Shown here one piece after another: positions 17,874 through 27,289 of a DNA stretch of 64,000 bases. The notes below the pieces were generated by a model. That model was not told the DNA's origin. It saw nothing but the letters and a program-made list of their open reading frames with translations, and did no database searches. Location: the NCBI RefSeq assembly GCF_028209395.1, contig NZ_JAQLDQ010000007.1, positions 1 through 64,000 of the forward strand, read 5' to 3'. The position numbers were made by a program, and so were the translations under genes. The DNA comes from Collinsella aerofaciens (lineage in GTDB: Bacteria; Actinomycetota; Coriobacteriia; Coriobacteriales; Coriobacteriaceae). Every line of letters begins with the position of its first letter. The stretch's first letter is position 1.

Positions 17874-17885
17874 AGGGGCGACGCA

Positions 17886-19298
17886 ATGACCAAGAACCGC
17901 ACCGAGGTCGCGGACATCGACCGCAGCCTCTACGACTTCACCTATGGCGAGGAGGGATTCGAGCGCCTCGACGCCGGCATCACGCCCGACATCGTGCGCG
18001 AGATCAGCGCCAAGAAGGACGAACCGCAGTGGATGCTCGACCTGCGCCTCAAGTCCCTCGAGATCTTCAACCGCTTCCCCGATCCGACGTGGGGCCCCTC
18101 CATCGAGGGCCTGGACATGGACAACATCGTCACCTACGTCAAGCCCAACACCGACCAAAAGCACGACTGGGAGTCGGTGCCCGACGACATCAAGAACACC
18201 TTTGAGCGCTTGGGCATCCCCGACGCCGAGCGCAGCTACCTGGCAGGCGTCGGCGCGCAGTACGACTCCGAGCTGGTCTACCACAACATGCAGGACACGG
18301 CGTCCAAGATGGGCATCGTCTACTCCGGTATTGAAGAAGCCCTGCACGATCCACAGTGGGAACCGCTCATCCACGAGAAGTTTATGACGCTCATCCCGCC
18401 CACCGACCACAAGTTTGCGGCCTTGCACGGCGCCGTATGGTCGGGCGGCTCGTTTGTCTACGTGCCCAAGGGCACCAAGTTGGACTTCCCGCTGCAGAGC
18501 TACTTCCGCCTTAACGCCAAGGGCGCCGGCCAGTTTGAGCACACGCTCATCATCGTCGAGGACGATGCCGACCTGCACTTCATTGAGGGTTGCTCAGCGC
18601 CCAAGTACAACGTGGCCAACCTCCACGCCGGCGCCGTCGAGCTCTTTGTGGGCAAGCGTGCACATCTGCGCTACTCGACCATCGAGAACTGGTCCAAGAA
18701 TATGTACAACCTCAACACCAAGCGTGCGCGCGTGGACGAGGACGGCGATATCGAGTGGATCAGCGGTTCCTTCGGCAGCCACGTGGGCTACCTCTACCCC
18801 ATGAGCGTGCTCAACGGCCGCCGCGCCCGCTCGAGCTTTACCGGCATCACCTTTGCCGGCGCCGGCCAGAACCTGGATACCGGCTGCAAGGTCGTGCTCA
18901 ACGCGCCCGATACCTCGGCAACCGTCGAGACCAAAGGTATCTCCAAGAGCGGCGGCATTCAGACCTTCCGCAGCTCTATCGTGGCCACGCCCAAGGCAGA
19001 GGGTTCCAAGGCAACCGTGAGCTGCCAGTCGCTCATGCTCGATGACCAGAGCCGCTCCGACACCATCCCCGCCATGGACATCCGCGCCAAGAACGTCGAC
19101 ATCGGCCACGAGGCCACCATCGGCCGCATCGGCGACGACAAGGTGTTCTACCTGATGAGCCGCGGCATCTCGGAGGAAGAGGCCCGCACCATGATCGTCA
19201 ACGGCTTTGCTAACCCGGTCTCCAAGGAGCTGCCGCTGGAGTACGCCGTCGAGATGAACAACCTGATCAAGCTCGAGATGGAAGGAGCGATCGGATAA
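17886..19298 (+). CDS. sufB: Fe-S cluster assembly protein SufB
   Basis: 470 residues, normal family length. Recognisable SufB blocks: GSFVYVPKG, QFEHTLIIVEDDA, SGSFGSHVGYLYP, DTGCKVVLNAPDT and the C-terminal SRGISEEEARTMIVNGF. SufB forms the SufBC2D scaffold on which a nascent Fe-S cluster is built. Its TAA shares one base with the sufD ATG, so the two are translationally coupled. Confidence 0.95.
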   Translation: MTKNRTEVADIDRSLYDFTYGEEGFERLDAGITPDIVREISAKKDEPQWMLDLRLKSLEIFNRFPDPTWGPSIEGLDMDNIVTYVKPNTDQKHDWESVPDDIKNTFERLGIPDAERSYLAGVGAQYDSELVYHNMQDTASKMGIVYSGIEEALHDPQWEPLIHEKFMTLIPPTDHKFAALHGAVWSGGSFVYVPKGTKLDFPLQSYFRLNAKGAGQFEHTLIIVEDDADLHFIEGCSAPKYNVANLHAGAVELFVGKRAHLRYSTIENWSKNMYNLNTKRARVDEDGDIEWISGSFGSHVGYLYPMSVLNGRRARSSFTGITFAGAGQNLDTGCKVVLNAPDTSATVETKGISKSGGIQTFRSSIVATPKAEGSKATVSCQSLMLDDQSRSDTIPAMDIRAKNVDIGHEATIGRIGDDKVFYLMSRGISEEEARTMIVNGFANPVSKELPLEYAVEMNNLIKLEMEGAIG

Positions 19299-20569
19299 TG
19301 AAACAGGAAACCAACGCCGCTGCTACCACGCTCGAGCAGGTCAACGCGATGCCCGCAGCAACCTGGGGCTGGTTGAAAATGAATCAGACCAAGCTCGAGC
19401 TCTCTGACGAGCTTGCCGCCGCTCCCGCGGAGGCCGTTGAGGTCGAAGGCTTGGGCGAGCAGTTTTCCGGCGCTGCCGACGCGTTTGGCACCGCCATGAA
19501 CGCCATGGCCGAGCGCTTCCCCGAGCGCCGCGCCTCCGCCCCCGGTGATGCCGCCGACCGCGCCCGCATCACGCCCGAGACCGAGCTCGACGTGCCCGCC
19601 ACCTCCGTCTACCAGGCCGGCGCCATCAAGCTCGAGGAGGAGCTCTCCCCTGCTGAAGCCTTCGAAACCGGCTTGGGCGAGGCTGCCTACGCCTACTTGG
19701 CCGAGCACGCTACCAAGCGCATCGTCATCGATGTGCCCGCATACCAGCACGCCACGGTTACCGTGCGTGTGAGCGGTGTCGATGCCGCCGCGGCCATCGC
19801 CGCCATCGACATCGTCGCTCGCCCGCAGGCAACGCTCGACCTGCATATTGCCCTAGACTCTCCTGTTACCGGCGAGGGTGTCGTGGGCTCCGTGCTACGC
19901 GTGTGCGCCCACGAGTACGCCACCGTCAACGTGACCTGCACGCAGACACTCGACGACAGCTGGATCGCACTCGACGACACCGGCCTGTTCCTGGACGAGG
20001 GCGCGCGCGTCAACGTGCAGCACACCGTCCTGGGTGCCGGCGCCAGCGCCACCGGCCTTGCCGGCGACCTGCTGGGCGACACCGCCAAGGTGACCATCGA
20101 TACCGATTACCTGGGCGCCCGCGAGCAGGTGCGCGACTTTAACTACGAGCTGCGCCACCGCGGTCGCAAGACCGAGTGCGAGATCGACGCCAACGGCGTG
20201 CTGACCGGCACGTCCAAGAAGGTCTACCGTGGCACCATCGACCTCGTGCACGGCTGCAAGGGTGCAACCGGCACCGAACGCGAGACGGTGCTTTTGGCCA
20301 ACAAGGGCGTCGACAACAAGACCGTTCCCGTCATTCTCTGTGACGAGGACGACGTCGCCGGCAACCACGGCGCCACCATCGGTCACGTCCGCGACGAGCA
20401 GCTGTTCTACCTCGCCTGCCGTGGCCTTGACCAAAACGCCGCCGAGGACCTGTTCATCCGCGCCAAGCTGGAGGACGCCGCGCTTTCCGCCACCGACGAG
20501 CGCACCCGCGCCGCCGTCGTCCGCCTAGGCAACAACCTGATCGACAACTTTGAAGAGGAGCTCGCATGA
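19298..20569 (+). CDS. sufD: Fe-S cluster assembly protein SufD
   Basis: 423 residues. The beta-helix C-terminal half (DTDYLGAREQVRDFNYELRH, GCKGATGTERETVLL, VAGNHGATIGHVRDEQLFYLACRGL) is typical of SufD, partner of SufB in the scaffold complex. The N-terminal ~150 residues are Ala-rich and less conserved. It overlaps sufS by four bases (ATGA). Confidence 0.93.
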   Translation: MKQETNAAATTLEQVNAMPAATWGWLKMNQTKLELSDELAAAPAEAVEVEGLGEQFSGAADAFGTAMNAMAERFPERRASAPGDAADRARITPETELDVPATSVYQAGAIKLEEELSPAEAFETGLGEAAYAYLAEHATKRIVIDVPAYQHATVTVRVSGVDAAAAIAAIDIVARPQATLDLHIALDSPVTGEGVVGSVLRVCAHEYATVNVTCTQTLDDSWIALDDTGLFLDEGARVNVQHTVLGAGASATGLAGDLLGDTAKVTIDTDYLGAREQVRDFNYELRHRGRKTECEIDANGVLTGTSKKVYRGTIDLVHGCKGATGTERETVLLANKGVDNKTVPVILCDEDDVAGNHGATIGHVRDEQLFYLACRGLDQNAAEDLFIRAKLEDAALSATDERTRAAVVRLGNNLIDNFEEELA

Positions 20570-21891
20570 TCGACACCGAGCACGTTAAATGCGACACCTG
20601 TACCGCCCCCGAGCCCATGGAGCTCGACGCCAGCGACGAGGCTTCGCGCGGCTGGCCCACCGTGGACATCGAGACCAACCCCTACAAGGGCGAGTTCCCG
20701 CTGTTCCAGCAGCACCCCGAGATCGCTTTCCTCGATAGCGCCGCCACCGCGCAGCGCCCTGCCCGTGTGCTCGACGCCGAACGCGACTTCTACCAGCGCA
20801 TGAACGCCAACCCCCTGCGCGGCCTGTACTCGCTGTCCGTCGAGGCCACCGACGCCATCGCGAAGGTCCGCCAGCAGATCGCTGACCTCATCGGCGCCTC
20901 ACAGGCCAACGAGGTCGTCTTCACCCGCAACACGAGCGAGTCGCTCAACCTGGTCGCTAAGAGCTTTGCGCCCACAGTGCTCGAACCGGGCGACGAGGTC
21001 GTCATCACCATCATGGAGCACCACTCCAACCTGATTCCGTGGCAGCAGGTCTGCCGCGAGACCGGCGCCAAGCTCGTCTACCTCTACCCCACCAAGACCG
21101 GCCAGCTCACCACCGAGGAGGTTCTTGCCAAGGTGGGTCCCAAGACCAAGATCCTAGCCGTGGGACAGGTCTCCAACGTGCTGGGCGTCGAGAACCCGGT
21201 CAAGAACCTCGGCAAACTCGTGCACAAGTACGGCGGCTACCTGGTCGTCGACGGCGCGCAGTCGCTGCCGCACATGCCGGTCGATGTGGCCGACCTGGGC
21301 GCCGACTTCTTTGCCTTTAGTGCGCACAAGGCCATGGGCCCCATGGGCATCGGCGTGCTGTGGGGCAAAATGGACCTGCTCAACGCCATGCCGCCCATGC
21401 TTACCGGCGGCGAGATGATCGATTCGGTCACCGAGCAGAACGCTGTCTGGGCTCCCGTCCCCGAGAAGTTCGAGGCCGGCACGCAGGACGCCGCCGGCAT
21501 CTTCGCCACGGGCGCCGCACTCGATTACCTGGTCAACACGGTGGGTTACGAGAACATCCAGGCCCGCGAGCAGGCACTCGTCCACTATCTGATGGGCGAA
21601 CTCATGCAGCTCGACTTTGTCCAGATCATCGGCTCCATCTATTGGGACAACCACCACGGCGTCGTGAGCTTTAACGTCAAGGGCATCCACCCGCACGACG
21701 TAGCGAGCATCATGGACATGGACGGCGTCTGCATTCGCGCCGGCCACCACTGTGCGCAGCCGCTGCTCACCTGGCTGGGCGTCGAGAACCTTGCCTGCTG
21801 CCGCGCCAGCGTGGCCTTCTACAACGACAAGGCCGATATCGACAAGTTCATCGCCGGCCTGCATCACGTTTGGAGCACGTTCAATGGGTAA
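20566..21891 (+). CDS. sufS: Cysteine desulfurase SufS
   Basis: 441 residues, PLP-dependent, class V aminotransferase fold. PLP lysine in FSAHKAMGPMG (K255); active-site Cys in RAGHHCAQPLL (about C396). It removes sulfur from L-cysteine and passes it to SufU. A ~35-residue N-terminal extension with a C-x2-C pair (KCDTCTA) precedes the usual start of the family; whether it binds metal is unknown. It overlaps sufU by eight bases. Confidence 0.95.
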   Translation: MIDTEHVKCDTCTAPEPMELDASDEASRGWPTVDIETNPYKGEFPLFQQHPEIAFLDSAATAQRPARVLDAERDFYQRMNANPLRGLYSLSVEATDAIAKVRQQIADLIGASQANEVVFTRNTSESLNLVAKSFAPTVLEPGDEVVITIMEHHSNLIPWQQVCRETGAKLVYLYPTKTGQLTTEEVLAKVGPKTKILAVGQVSNVLGVENPVKNLGKLVHKYGGYLVVDGAQSLPHMPVDVADLGADFFAFSAHKAMGPMGIGVLWGKMDLLNAMPPMLTGGEMIDSVTEQNAVWAPVPEKFEAGTQDAAGIFATGAALDYLVNTVGYENIQAREQALVHYLMGELMQLDFVQIIGSIYWDNHHGVVSFNVKGIHPHDVASIMDMDGVCIRAGHHCAQPLLTWLGVENLACCRASVAFYNDKADIDKFIAGLHHVWSTFNG

Positions 21892-22318
21892 TCTGTACAC
21901 CTCCACCACGTTTATGGAGCACAACTCGCACCCCGACTACAAGTACGAGATGGACGCCCCCACGCACGAGCACGACGGCATCAACCCCAGCTGCGGAGAC
22001 GAGCTCACCTTGCAGCTACGTGTCGAGAACAACGTGATCGAGGAGGCCTCCTTTACCGGCCACGGCTGCGCCATCAGCCAGGCAAGCGCCGACATCATGG
22101 CCGACCTCATCACCGGCGAGACCGTCGAGGAAGCTCGCCGCTTGGCAGAGCTCTTCCTCGCCATGATCCGCGGCGAGCAGCTCTCCGAGGAGGACTTGGA
22201 AGACCTGGACGAGGCCGCCCAGCTCCAGGACATCTCGCACATGCCCGCCCGCGTCAAATGCGCCGAGCTCGCCTGGCGCACCCTCGACGGCATGCTCACG
22301 GGACAAAATAATCAGTAG
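21884..22318 (+). CDS. sufU: Sulfur-transfer protein SufU
   Basis: 144 residues. Three conserved cysteines (C37 in NPSCGDE, C62 in GHGCAIS, C126 in VKCAELAW) with the SufU insertion between the second and third. SufU carries Zn and accepts persulfide from SufS. ATG 21884 lies inside the end of sufS. Last gene of the operon; its stop lies inside the second GGGACAAA/TTTGTCCC repeat. Confidence 0.94.
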   Translation: MGNLYTSTTFMEHNSHPDYKYEMDAPTHEHDGINPSCGDELTLQLRVENNVIEEASFTGHGCAISQASADIMADLITGETVEEARRLAELFLAMIRGEQLSEEDLEDLDEAAQLQDISHMPARVKCAELAWRTLDGMLTGQNNQ

Positions 22319-22328
22319 TATTTGTCCC
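22300..22328. promoter_or_regulatory. Second GGGACAAA/TTTGTCCC inverted repeat at the suf operon end
   Basis: Arms of 8 bp identical to those at 16874-16899 but with a 13-bp spacer that contains the sufU stop codon. The right arm continues AAATC as in the first copy, giving a shared 13-mer. It may be a second regulator site or a structural repeat. Confidence 0.45.
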
Positions 22329-22347
22329 AAATCTTAAGAATTTTGTT

Positions 22348-22387
22348 GGCCGAATCGCTTGACAAGAGTGGTTCGGCCATTTTCTAT
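22348..22387 (+). terminator. Terminator of the suf operon
   Basis: GGCCGAA (22348-22354) pairs with TTCGGCC (22372-22378), followed by ATTTTCT. It also reads into the end of the convergent transposase gene. Confidence 0.7.
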
Positions 22388-23184
22388 TCCGAGCCCTCAG
22401 CCTGAGCATTCACCCGAACATAAGCGCGCACGATACGAGAGACGGTACTCTTGCTGATTCCCGTATATCGTTCGATCTCGCGCACCGTGTAGCCGACATC
22501 GTGCAGGGCGAAAATGATTCCATCTCGCCGCGAGGGCGCTACGGTCTTGAGTTCGTTGAGCGGCACGCCCAGGCGCTTCGCCATCTTGTCGGCAAACGCA
22601 CGCCGCTCCCACTCTGTCTCATCCATATCGTGAATCACCGGATCGGAACCATCGGGCATCGACAGAGAATAATCCAGAAACCCCTTGGCAGACTCAAAGA
22701 GCTCAAGCACACAAGAAGGGTCCGAAAATCCCCTCGTCGTATCGTTGTCATACGCTCTCAGATACTCGGCAAAGCTGCTCCAGGGATAACGCTCGATCAG
22801 GGCGATACCCGCCTCCTGCGGATTAGCGTGAACATAGCGAATGGCAGCCATTAGATAACGGTCGGTATCGAGCGAGCGCCGGTCAAAACGGTTCTGGAAC
22901 AGATGACCCGTGCGCCCCGTGCGCTTATTGAACCGCCGCGCGTACGTCAAAAGCAGCCGGTGCATCGCCGCGCTCATCGCGTCCTCGTAATCTGCAAGCA
23001 CCAGATGCACGTGATTGCCCATAAGGCACCAGGCGATAACCGTCACGCCCGCCTCGCGGCAGCACTCGCGCATCAGCTCCAAAAACTCCCACCGGTCTTC
23101 ATCGCCCTCAAAGATGAGCTGCTTGCCCACACCGCGGGCACAGACATGGTAAAAGCCGGTAACCGTTCTCCAAACGCGCTGCAT
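22384..23184 (-). CDS. RAYT-type (Y1, HUH) transposase with C-terminal HTH
   Basis: 266 residues. The HUH motif is HVH at 58-60 in LMGNHVHLVLA, and the single catalytic Tyr is probably Y117 in IRYVHANPQEAG. These mark the Y1_Tnp/REP-associated tyrosine transposase family. A C-terminal helix-turn-helix (TVREIERYTGISKSTVSRIV) is added. Such domesticated single-copy enzymes act on REP palindromes. AAGGGAG precedes ATG 23184; a 71-codon upstream extension has no ribosome binding site. No terminal repeats flank it, but six copies of a REP-like palindrome lie at 38.9-53.5 kb. Confidence 0.85.
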   Translation of the reverse strand: MQRVWRTVTGFYHVCARGVGKQLIFEGDEDRWEFLELMRECCREAGVTVIAWCLMGNHVHLVLADYEDAMSAAMHRLLLTYARRFNKRTGRTGHLFQNRFDRRSLDTDRYLMAAIRYVHANPQEAGIALIERYPWSSFAEYLRAYDNDTTRGFSDPSCVLELFESAKGFLDYSLSMPDGSDPVIHDMDETEWERRAFADKMAKRLGVPLNELKTVAPSRRDGIIFALHDVGYTVREIERYTGISKSTVSRIVRAYVRVNAQAEGSE

Positions 23185-23587
23185 GGCGCTCCCTTCGCCG
23201 GGATCTGATTGCCATCCAATACAGCACGATTGAAGCGTGCCATCAAAACATTCACGCAAAACAATACACTCGCGCGGCCAAAGGCAGTAAACGGGCGGCG
23301 AACGGCACCGTTGCAACAGGTCAGACCCCGCAACGCATACAAGAGCTGACCAAAAGCTTGCCCAAGACGAACCCCCTCTACGGAAGTTCGCGACCACAGA
23401 ACATATAGTTAAACCGTTTCAATTAAAACTTCCGGACTTCTCGCTACGAAAACTGAGCCGTTCGCCGAATATTCCGTGCATTTCGCGGTATTATAGGGGC
23501 TGCATGTCATGTCCCTTTCGAAGGGTCGCCCGGCAATCGCCAGCCACGACCCCCAGACGGGACGCCAACACGATAGAGAGGAGAGGC
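23185..23587. other. Gene-free stretch between RAYT gene and NifU-like gene
   Basis: 403 bp divergent region. It becomes AT-rich from about 23398 to 23495, with TATTAT at 23489-23494 as a possible -10 for the downstream pair. A small CCCTTTCGAAGGG hairpin follows at about 23514-23526. No REP-like copy and no open frame of its own were found. Confidence 0.4.
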
Positions 23588-24322
23588 ATGCAGTACTCAC
23601 AGGAAGTGGAGAACATGTGCCCCGTTGCCAAGGGTGCATACCACGGCCCCGCACCCATCCCCGAGGAGGGCAAGTGGGTCCAGGCTAAGGAGATTTCCGA
23701 CATCTCCGGTCTTACGCACGGTGTGGGTTGGTGCGCACCTCAGCAGGGCGCCTGCAAGCTCACGCTGAACGTCAAGGACGGCATCATCGAGGAGGCCCTC
23801 GTTGAGACCATCGGCTGCTCGGGCATGACCCACTCTGCCGCCATGGCTTCCGAGATCCTTCCCGGTAAGACCATCCTCGAGGCCCTCAACACCGACCTCG
23901 TCTGCGACGCCATCAACGTTGCTATGCGCGAGATCTTCCTGCAGATCGTTTACGGCCGCAGCCAGACCGCGTTCTCCGAGGGCGGCCTGCCCGTGGGCGC
24001 CTCCCTCGACGACCTCGGCAAGGGCCTTCGCTCTCAGGTCGGCACCATGTTCGGCACCAAGGCCAAGGGCGCTCGTTACCTCGAGCTCGCTCAGGGCTAC
24101 GTCACCCGCATGGCTCTCAACGACAAGAACGAGATCATCGCATTCGAGTTCCTGAACCTCGGCAAGTTCACCGACGCCGTCAAGGCCGGCAAGACCCCCG
24201 AGGAGGCCATCGCTGGCGCTATGGGCCACTATGGTCAGTGGGAGAACGCTGCCAAGTACATCGACCCGCGCACCGACGAGGAGACTCACTCCGTCGCCAG
24301 CGTGTTCCCGGTTCACGAGTAG
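23588..24322 (+). CDS. NifU/IscU-like iron-sulfur scaffold-type protein paired with GGGtGRT protein
   Basis: 244 residues. Cysteines in GWCAPQQGACKLTLNV, TIGCSGMTHSAAMASE and DLVCDAIN stand in an IscU/NifU-N-like arrangement, preceded by a ~45-residue N-terminal part with MCPVAKG. Proteins of this kind are annotated as Fe-S scaffold-like and are consistently found beside a GGGtGRT protein; their real role is not established. AGAGGAGAGGC precedes ATG 23588. The next gene starts 18 bp after its stop, with GGGAGG between, so the two form an operon. Confidence 0.75.
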   Translation: MQYSQEVENMCPVAKGAYHGPAPIPEEGKWVQAKEISDISGLTHGVGWCAPQQGACKLTLNVKDGIIEEALVETIGCSGMTHSAAMASEILPGKTILEALNTDLVCDAINVAMREIFLQIVYGRSQTAFSEGGLPVGASLDDLGKGLRSQVGTMFGTKAKGARYLELAQGYVTRMALNDKNEIIAFEFLNLGKFTDAVKAGKTPEEAIAGAMGHYGQWENAAKYIDPRTDEETHSVASVFPVHE

Positions 24323-24340
24323 AAAGGGAGGGAAATAACT

Positions 24341-25345
24341 ATGACTGTTACGTTCGAAGGTTACGAGCGCCGCGCTGACAAGATCAACAAGTGCCTCGCC
24401 GACAACGGCATCGCCTCCCTCGAGGAAGCTCTGCAGATCTGCACCGACAAGGGCTTCAACCCGCGTGAGATCGTCAACAACACCCAGTCCATCGCCTTCC
24501 AGAACGCCGAGTGGGCCTACACCCTCGGCTGCGCTCTCGCTGTCAAGCGTGGCGCCAAGACCGCTTCTGAGGCTGCCGCCATCATCGGCGAGGGCATCCA
24601 GGCCTTCACCGTTCCCGGCTCCGTCGCTGAGGACCGCAAGGTCGGTCTGGGCCACGGCAACCTGGGCGCTATGCTGCTCTCCGACGACACCGAGTGCTTC
24701 GCCTTCCTGGCCGGCCATGAGTCCTTCGCTGCCGCTGAGGGCGCTATCGGCCTGGCTCTGAACGCCAACAAGGCTCGCAAGAAGCCGCTGCGCGTTATCC
24801 TTAACGGTCTGGGCAAGGACGCCGCCCAGATCATCGCCCGCATCAACGGCTTCACCTATGTGAAGACCCAGTTCGACTACTACACGGGCGAGCTCAAGGT
24901 CGTCGAGACCATCCCCTACTCCGATGGTCCCCGCGCTGCCGTTAACTGCTACGGCTCCGACGACGTCCGCGAGGGCGTTGCCATCATGTGGCACGAGAAC
25001 GTCGACATCTCGATCACCGGTAACTCCACCAACCCCACGCGCTTCCAGCACCCCGTCGCTGGCACCTACAAGAAGGAGCGCATCGAGGCTGGCAAGAAGT
25101 ACTTCTCCGTCGCTTCTGGTGGCGGCACTGGCCGTACCCTGCACCCGGACAACATGGGCGCCGGCCCTGCCTCTTACGGCATGACCGACACCATGGGCCG
25201 CATGCACTCCGACGCCCAGTTCGCCGGTTCTTCCTCCGTGCCTGCGCACGTTGACATGATGGGTCTCATCGGCATGGGCAACAACCCCATGGTCGGTGCC
25301 ACCGTCGCCTGCGCTGTCGCCGTCGAGGAGGCCCTCAAGGCCTAA
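24341..25345 (+). CDS. GGGtGRT protein
   Basis: 334 residues. It contains ASGGGTGRTLHPDN at about 259-270, the motif that names this family, near a glycine/methionine-rich C-terminus (IGMGNNPMVGATVACAVAVEEAL). No membrane segments or known catalytic motif. Function unknown; genomic pairing with the NifU-like protein suggests a shared Fe-S or sulfur-related task. Codon use shows strong preference for major codons, which hints at high expression. A strong terminator follows. Confidence 0.8.
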   Translation: MTVTFEGYERRADKINKCLADNGIASLEEALQICTDKGFNPREIVNNTQSIAFQNAEWAYTLGCALAVKRGAKTASEAAAIIGEGIQAFTVPGSVAEDRKVGLGHGNLGAMLLSDDTECFAFLAGHESFAAAEGAIGLALNANKARKKPLRVILNGLGKDAAQIIARINGFTYVKTQFDYYTGELKVVETIPYSDGPRAAVNCYGSDDVREGVAIMWHENVDISITGNSTNPTRFQHPVAGTYKKERIEAGKKYFSVASGGGTGRTLHPDNMGAGPASYGMTDTMGRMHSDAQFAGSSSVPAHVDMMGLIGMGNNPMVGATVACAVAVEEALKA

Positions 25346-25380
25346 TCGCGCCCGCGCGATGCTCATATAGTTGAGCTTTG

Positions 25381-25413
25381 GAGCCGCTACCTTTCGAGGT
25401 AGCGGCTCTTTTT
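25381..25413 (+). terminator. Intrinsic terminator of the NifU-like/GGGtGRT operon
   Basis: A perfect 12-bp stem (GAGCCGCTACCT and AGGTAGCGGCTC) with loop TTCG, then five T. Confidence 0.9.
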
Positions 25414-25601
25414 GTTTGCGCTGCTGCAGGGTGGCTAACGCCAATATATCAGTTGGGGCGATATACGAGATGTGATGAAATGGAGCATCAGAACGCCCAT
25501 GACGCCCACCTGCCATATGTGCCCTTTACCGATTTGCCGAGTCTTTGCGGCCCCATTGCCGATCACCCGTGCGACAATGCGCCGGACGAGAAAGGAATCC
25601 G

Positions 25602-27128
25602 ATGGAATCGACTGATGTACTGGTAATTGGATCTGGCATTGCGGGACTTTGCGCCGCCATCGAAGCGGCACGCACGGGTGCAACCGTCACTGTGGCAAGC
25701 GCCGGCAAGACTATGAGTGGATCGAGCTTCTTCCCCGGAACCTGGGGCCTGGGGCTTATCGGACCCGTTAACGAAGACGACGAACAAGACTTCATCGACA
25801 CCATCCAGACCGTTGGTGGCGGCGTCGCCGACCCCGAGCTTGTCCAGACGTTTGTCCGCGGCATTCCCCGGGCAATTGAATGGCTCGAGCAAGACCTGGG
25901 CGTTGAGCTTCAACGCCCACAAAATGCCGAGAGCGCCCAGCAAAAGCAATTTATCCCCTGCTTTGACCACAAGACGCGCATGTGGCGCGGCCTCACCCGT
26001 AAGCCCCTTGAGGACGCTCTGACGACCCGGATCGAGTCACTCGGCATTCGCCTGCTCCCCCGCCATGAGCTTATCGACCTTGTTGAGGACACGAACGGTA
26101 GAATAACCGGAACCGTGCTCTACGACCTCACCGAAAATCGAATCGTGCCCTTTGCTGCCAAGGCCACGATCATCGCAACCGGTGGCACAGGCGGCCTGTT
26201 CGAGCGCAGCCTTACGTCGGCTGATGTGCTCAGCTCCTCGCAGGCCATCGCGCTGGCGCACGGCGCAACACTTACTAATATAGAGTTCATGCAGATGATG
26301 CCCGGTTTCATCGAGCCCAAGCGCAACCTGGTCTTCAACGAGAAAACCTGGCGCTACGTACATGTAGACCAGCCGGTAGATATTGCCGACGACAAGCTGG
26401 ACGACCTGCTTGAGCAACGCTCCGGATACGGTCCCTTCACTTCGCGTCTGGATTCTCGCGCTATCGACCTAGCCATCGACCAAGCGGGAGCCGAAGGCCT
26501 GGCGCTCCACTACGATTTCCCCCGCGAGGATGTCCCAGAGTTTGTGCAGACCTTTGCCACCTGGCTGCAAGACGAGCACGGCATCGCGCCGACCGACGAG
26601 ATGCGCGTGGCGATGTATGCCCACGCCGCCAACGGCGGTATCAAGATCGATAAGACCGCGCAAACGGGCGTTGAGGGCCTCTACGCTTGCGGTGAGGCGA
26701 CAGGCGGCATGCACGGCGCCGACCGCATCGGCGGCTTGTCGAGTGCCAATGGCATCGTGTTCGGGCGCATTGCGGGCGCATCGGCAGCCCAAGCAGCGCT
26801 GGACGCTCCTGAGGCGGCCGCACCGATGGATATCGCCCTCCCCCAGCATGGCATAGCTACAGCAGACGCCGAGCGCCTGACCCGCTGCCTCAAACGCACA
26901 ATGAGTACCTACTGCATGATCAACAGGACCGAAGCGGGTCTATCCAAGGCCCTGCAACAGCTTGAAAGCCTGCAAGACGACGCAACGGCGCTGAGCAAGC
27001 CGTATGCCAACGACAGCGAAGTCGCAGCCCTCGCCCGCCTGCAATCGCAGATTCAACTAGCACGGGAAATGATCAAAGCCATGCGTAAGCGAACCGAAGG
27101 CCTCGGATCGCACTATCGAGCGAATTAA
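25602..27128 (+). CDS. FAD-dependent fumarate reductase / L-aspartate oxidase-like protein
   Basis: 508 residues. N-terminal dinucleotide-binding motif VIGSGIAGLCAAIEAARTGA, mid-protein IIATGGTGGLFE, and a late GEATGGMHGADRIGGLSSANGIVFGRIAG block shared by fumarate reductase/succinate dehydrogenase flavoproteins and NadB. The C-terminal ~90 residues resemble the helical domain of that superfamily. No signal peptide, so a soluble cytosolic oxidoreductase. No nadA or nadC is adjacent, so NAD synthesis is not supported by context. GAAAGGA precedes ATG 25602. Confidence 0.75.
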   Translation: MESTDVLVIGSGIAGLCAAIEAARTGATVTVASAGKTMSGSSFFPGTWGLGLIGPVNEDDEQDFIDTIQTVGGGVADPELVQTFVRGIPRAIEWLEQDLGVELQRPQNAESAQQKQFIPCFDHKTRMWRGLTRKPLEDALTTRIESLGIRLLPRHELIDLVEDTNGRITGTVLYDLTENRIVPFAAKATIIATGGTGGLFERSLTSADVLSSSQAIALAHGATLTNIEFMQMMPGFIEPKRNLVFNEKTWRYVHVDQPVDIADDKLDDLLEQRSGYGPFTSRLDSRAIDLAIDQAGAEGLALHYDFPREDVPEFVQTFATWLQDEHGIAPTDEMRVAMYAHAANGGIKIDKTAQTGVEGLYACGEATGGMHGADRIGGLSSANGIVFGRIAGASAAQAALDAPEAAAPMDIALPQHGIATADAERLTRCLKRTMSTYCMINRTEAGLSKALQQLESLQDDATALSKPYANDSEVAALARLQSQIQLAREMIKAMRKRTEGLGSHYRAN

Positions 27129-27170
27129 ACTGGACACCTATCTAAAGCAAAACACAACTAATCGATATCT

Positions 27171-27206
27171 ATGGGCCCCGTGAACTCGAAGTGGCACGGG
27201 GCCCAT
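27171..27206 (+). terminator. Hairpin after the flavoprotein gene
   Basis: A perfect 12-bp stem, ATGGGCCCCGTG and CACGGGGCCCAT, with a 12-nt loop. Few T follow, so termination may be imperfect. Confidence 0.6.
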
Positions 27207-27289
27207 TCGTGTCCGCACGGCAGCGTATCCTAATTCTGAATACAGAGCGGGCAAAGCCCGCATAGACAATAGGCCAGCGAGGAGGAGAT

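Noticed and set aside
23597..25516. A 639-codon minus-strand frame opposite the NifU-like/GGGtGRT pair
   Set aside because: It is a shadow created by strong codon bias on the plus strand; it has no ribosome binding site, covers a terminator and its sequence is low-complexity Val/Gly/Asp.
27207..27289. LexA/SOS box before dinD
   Set aside because: No sequence close to the actinobacterial or Gram-positive SOS palindrome was found.
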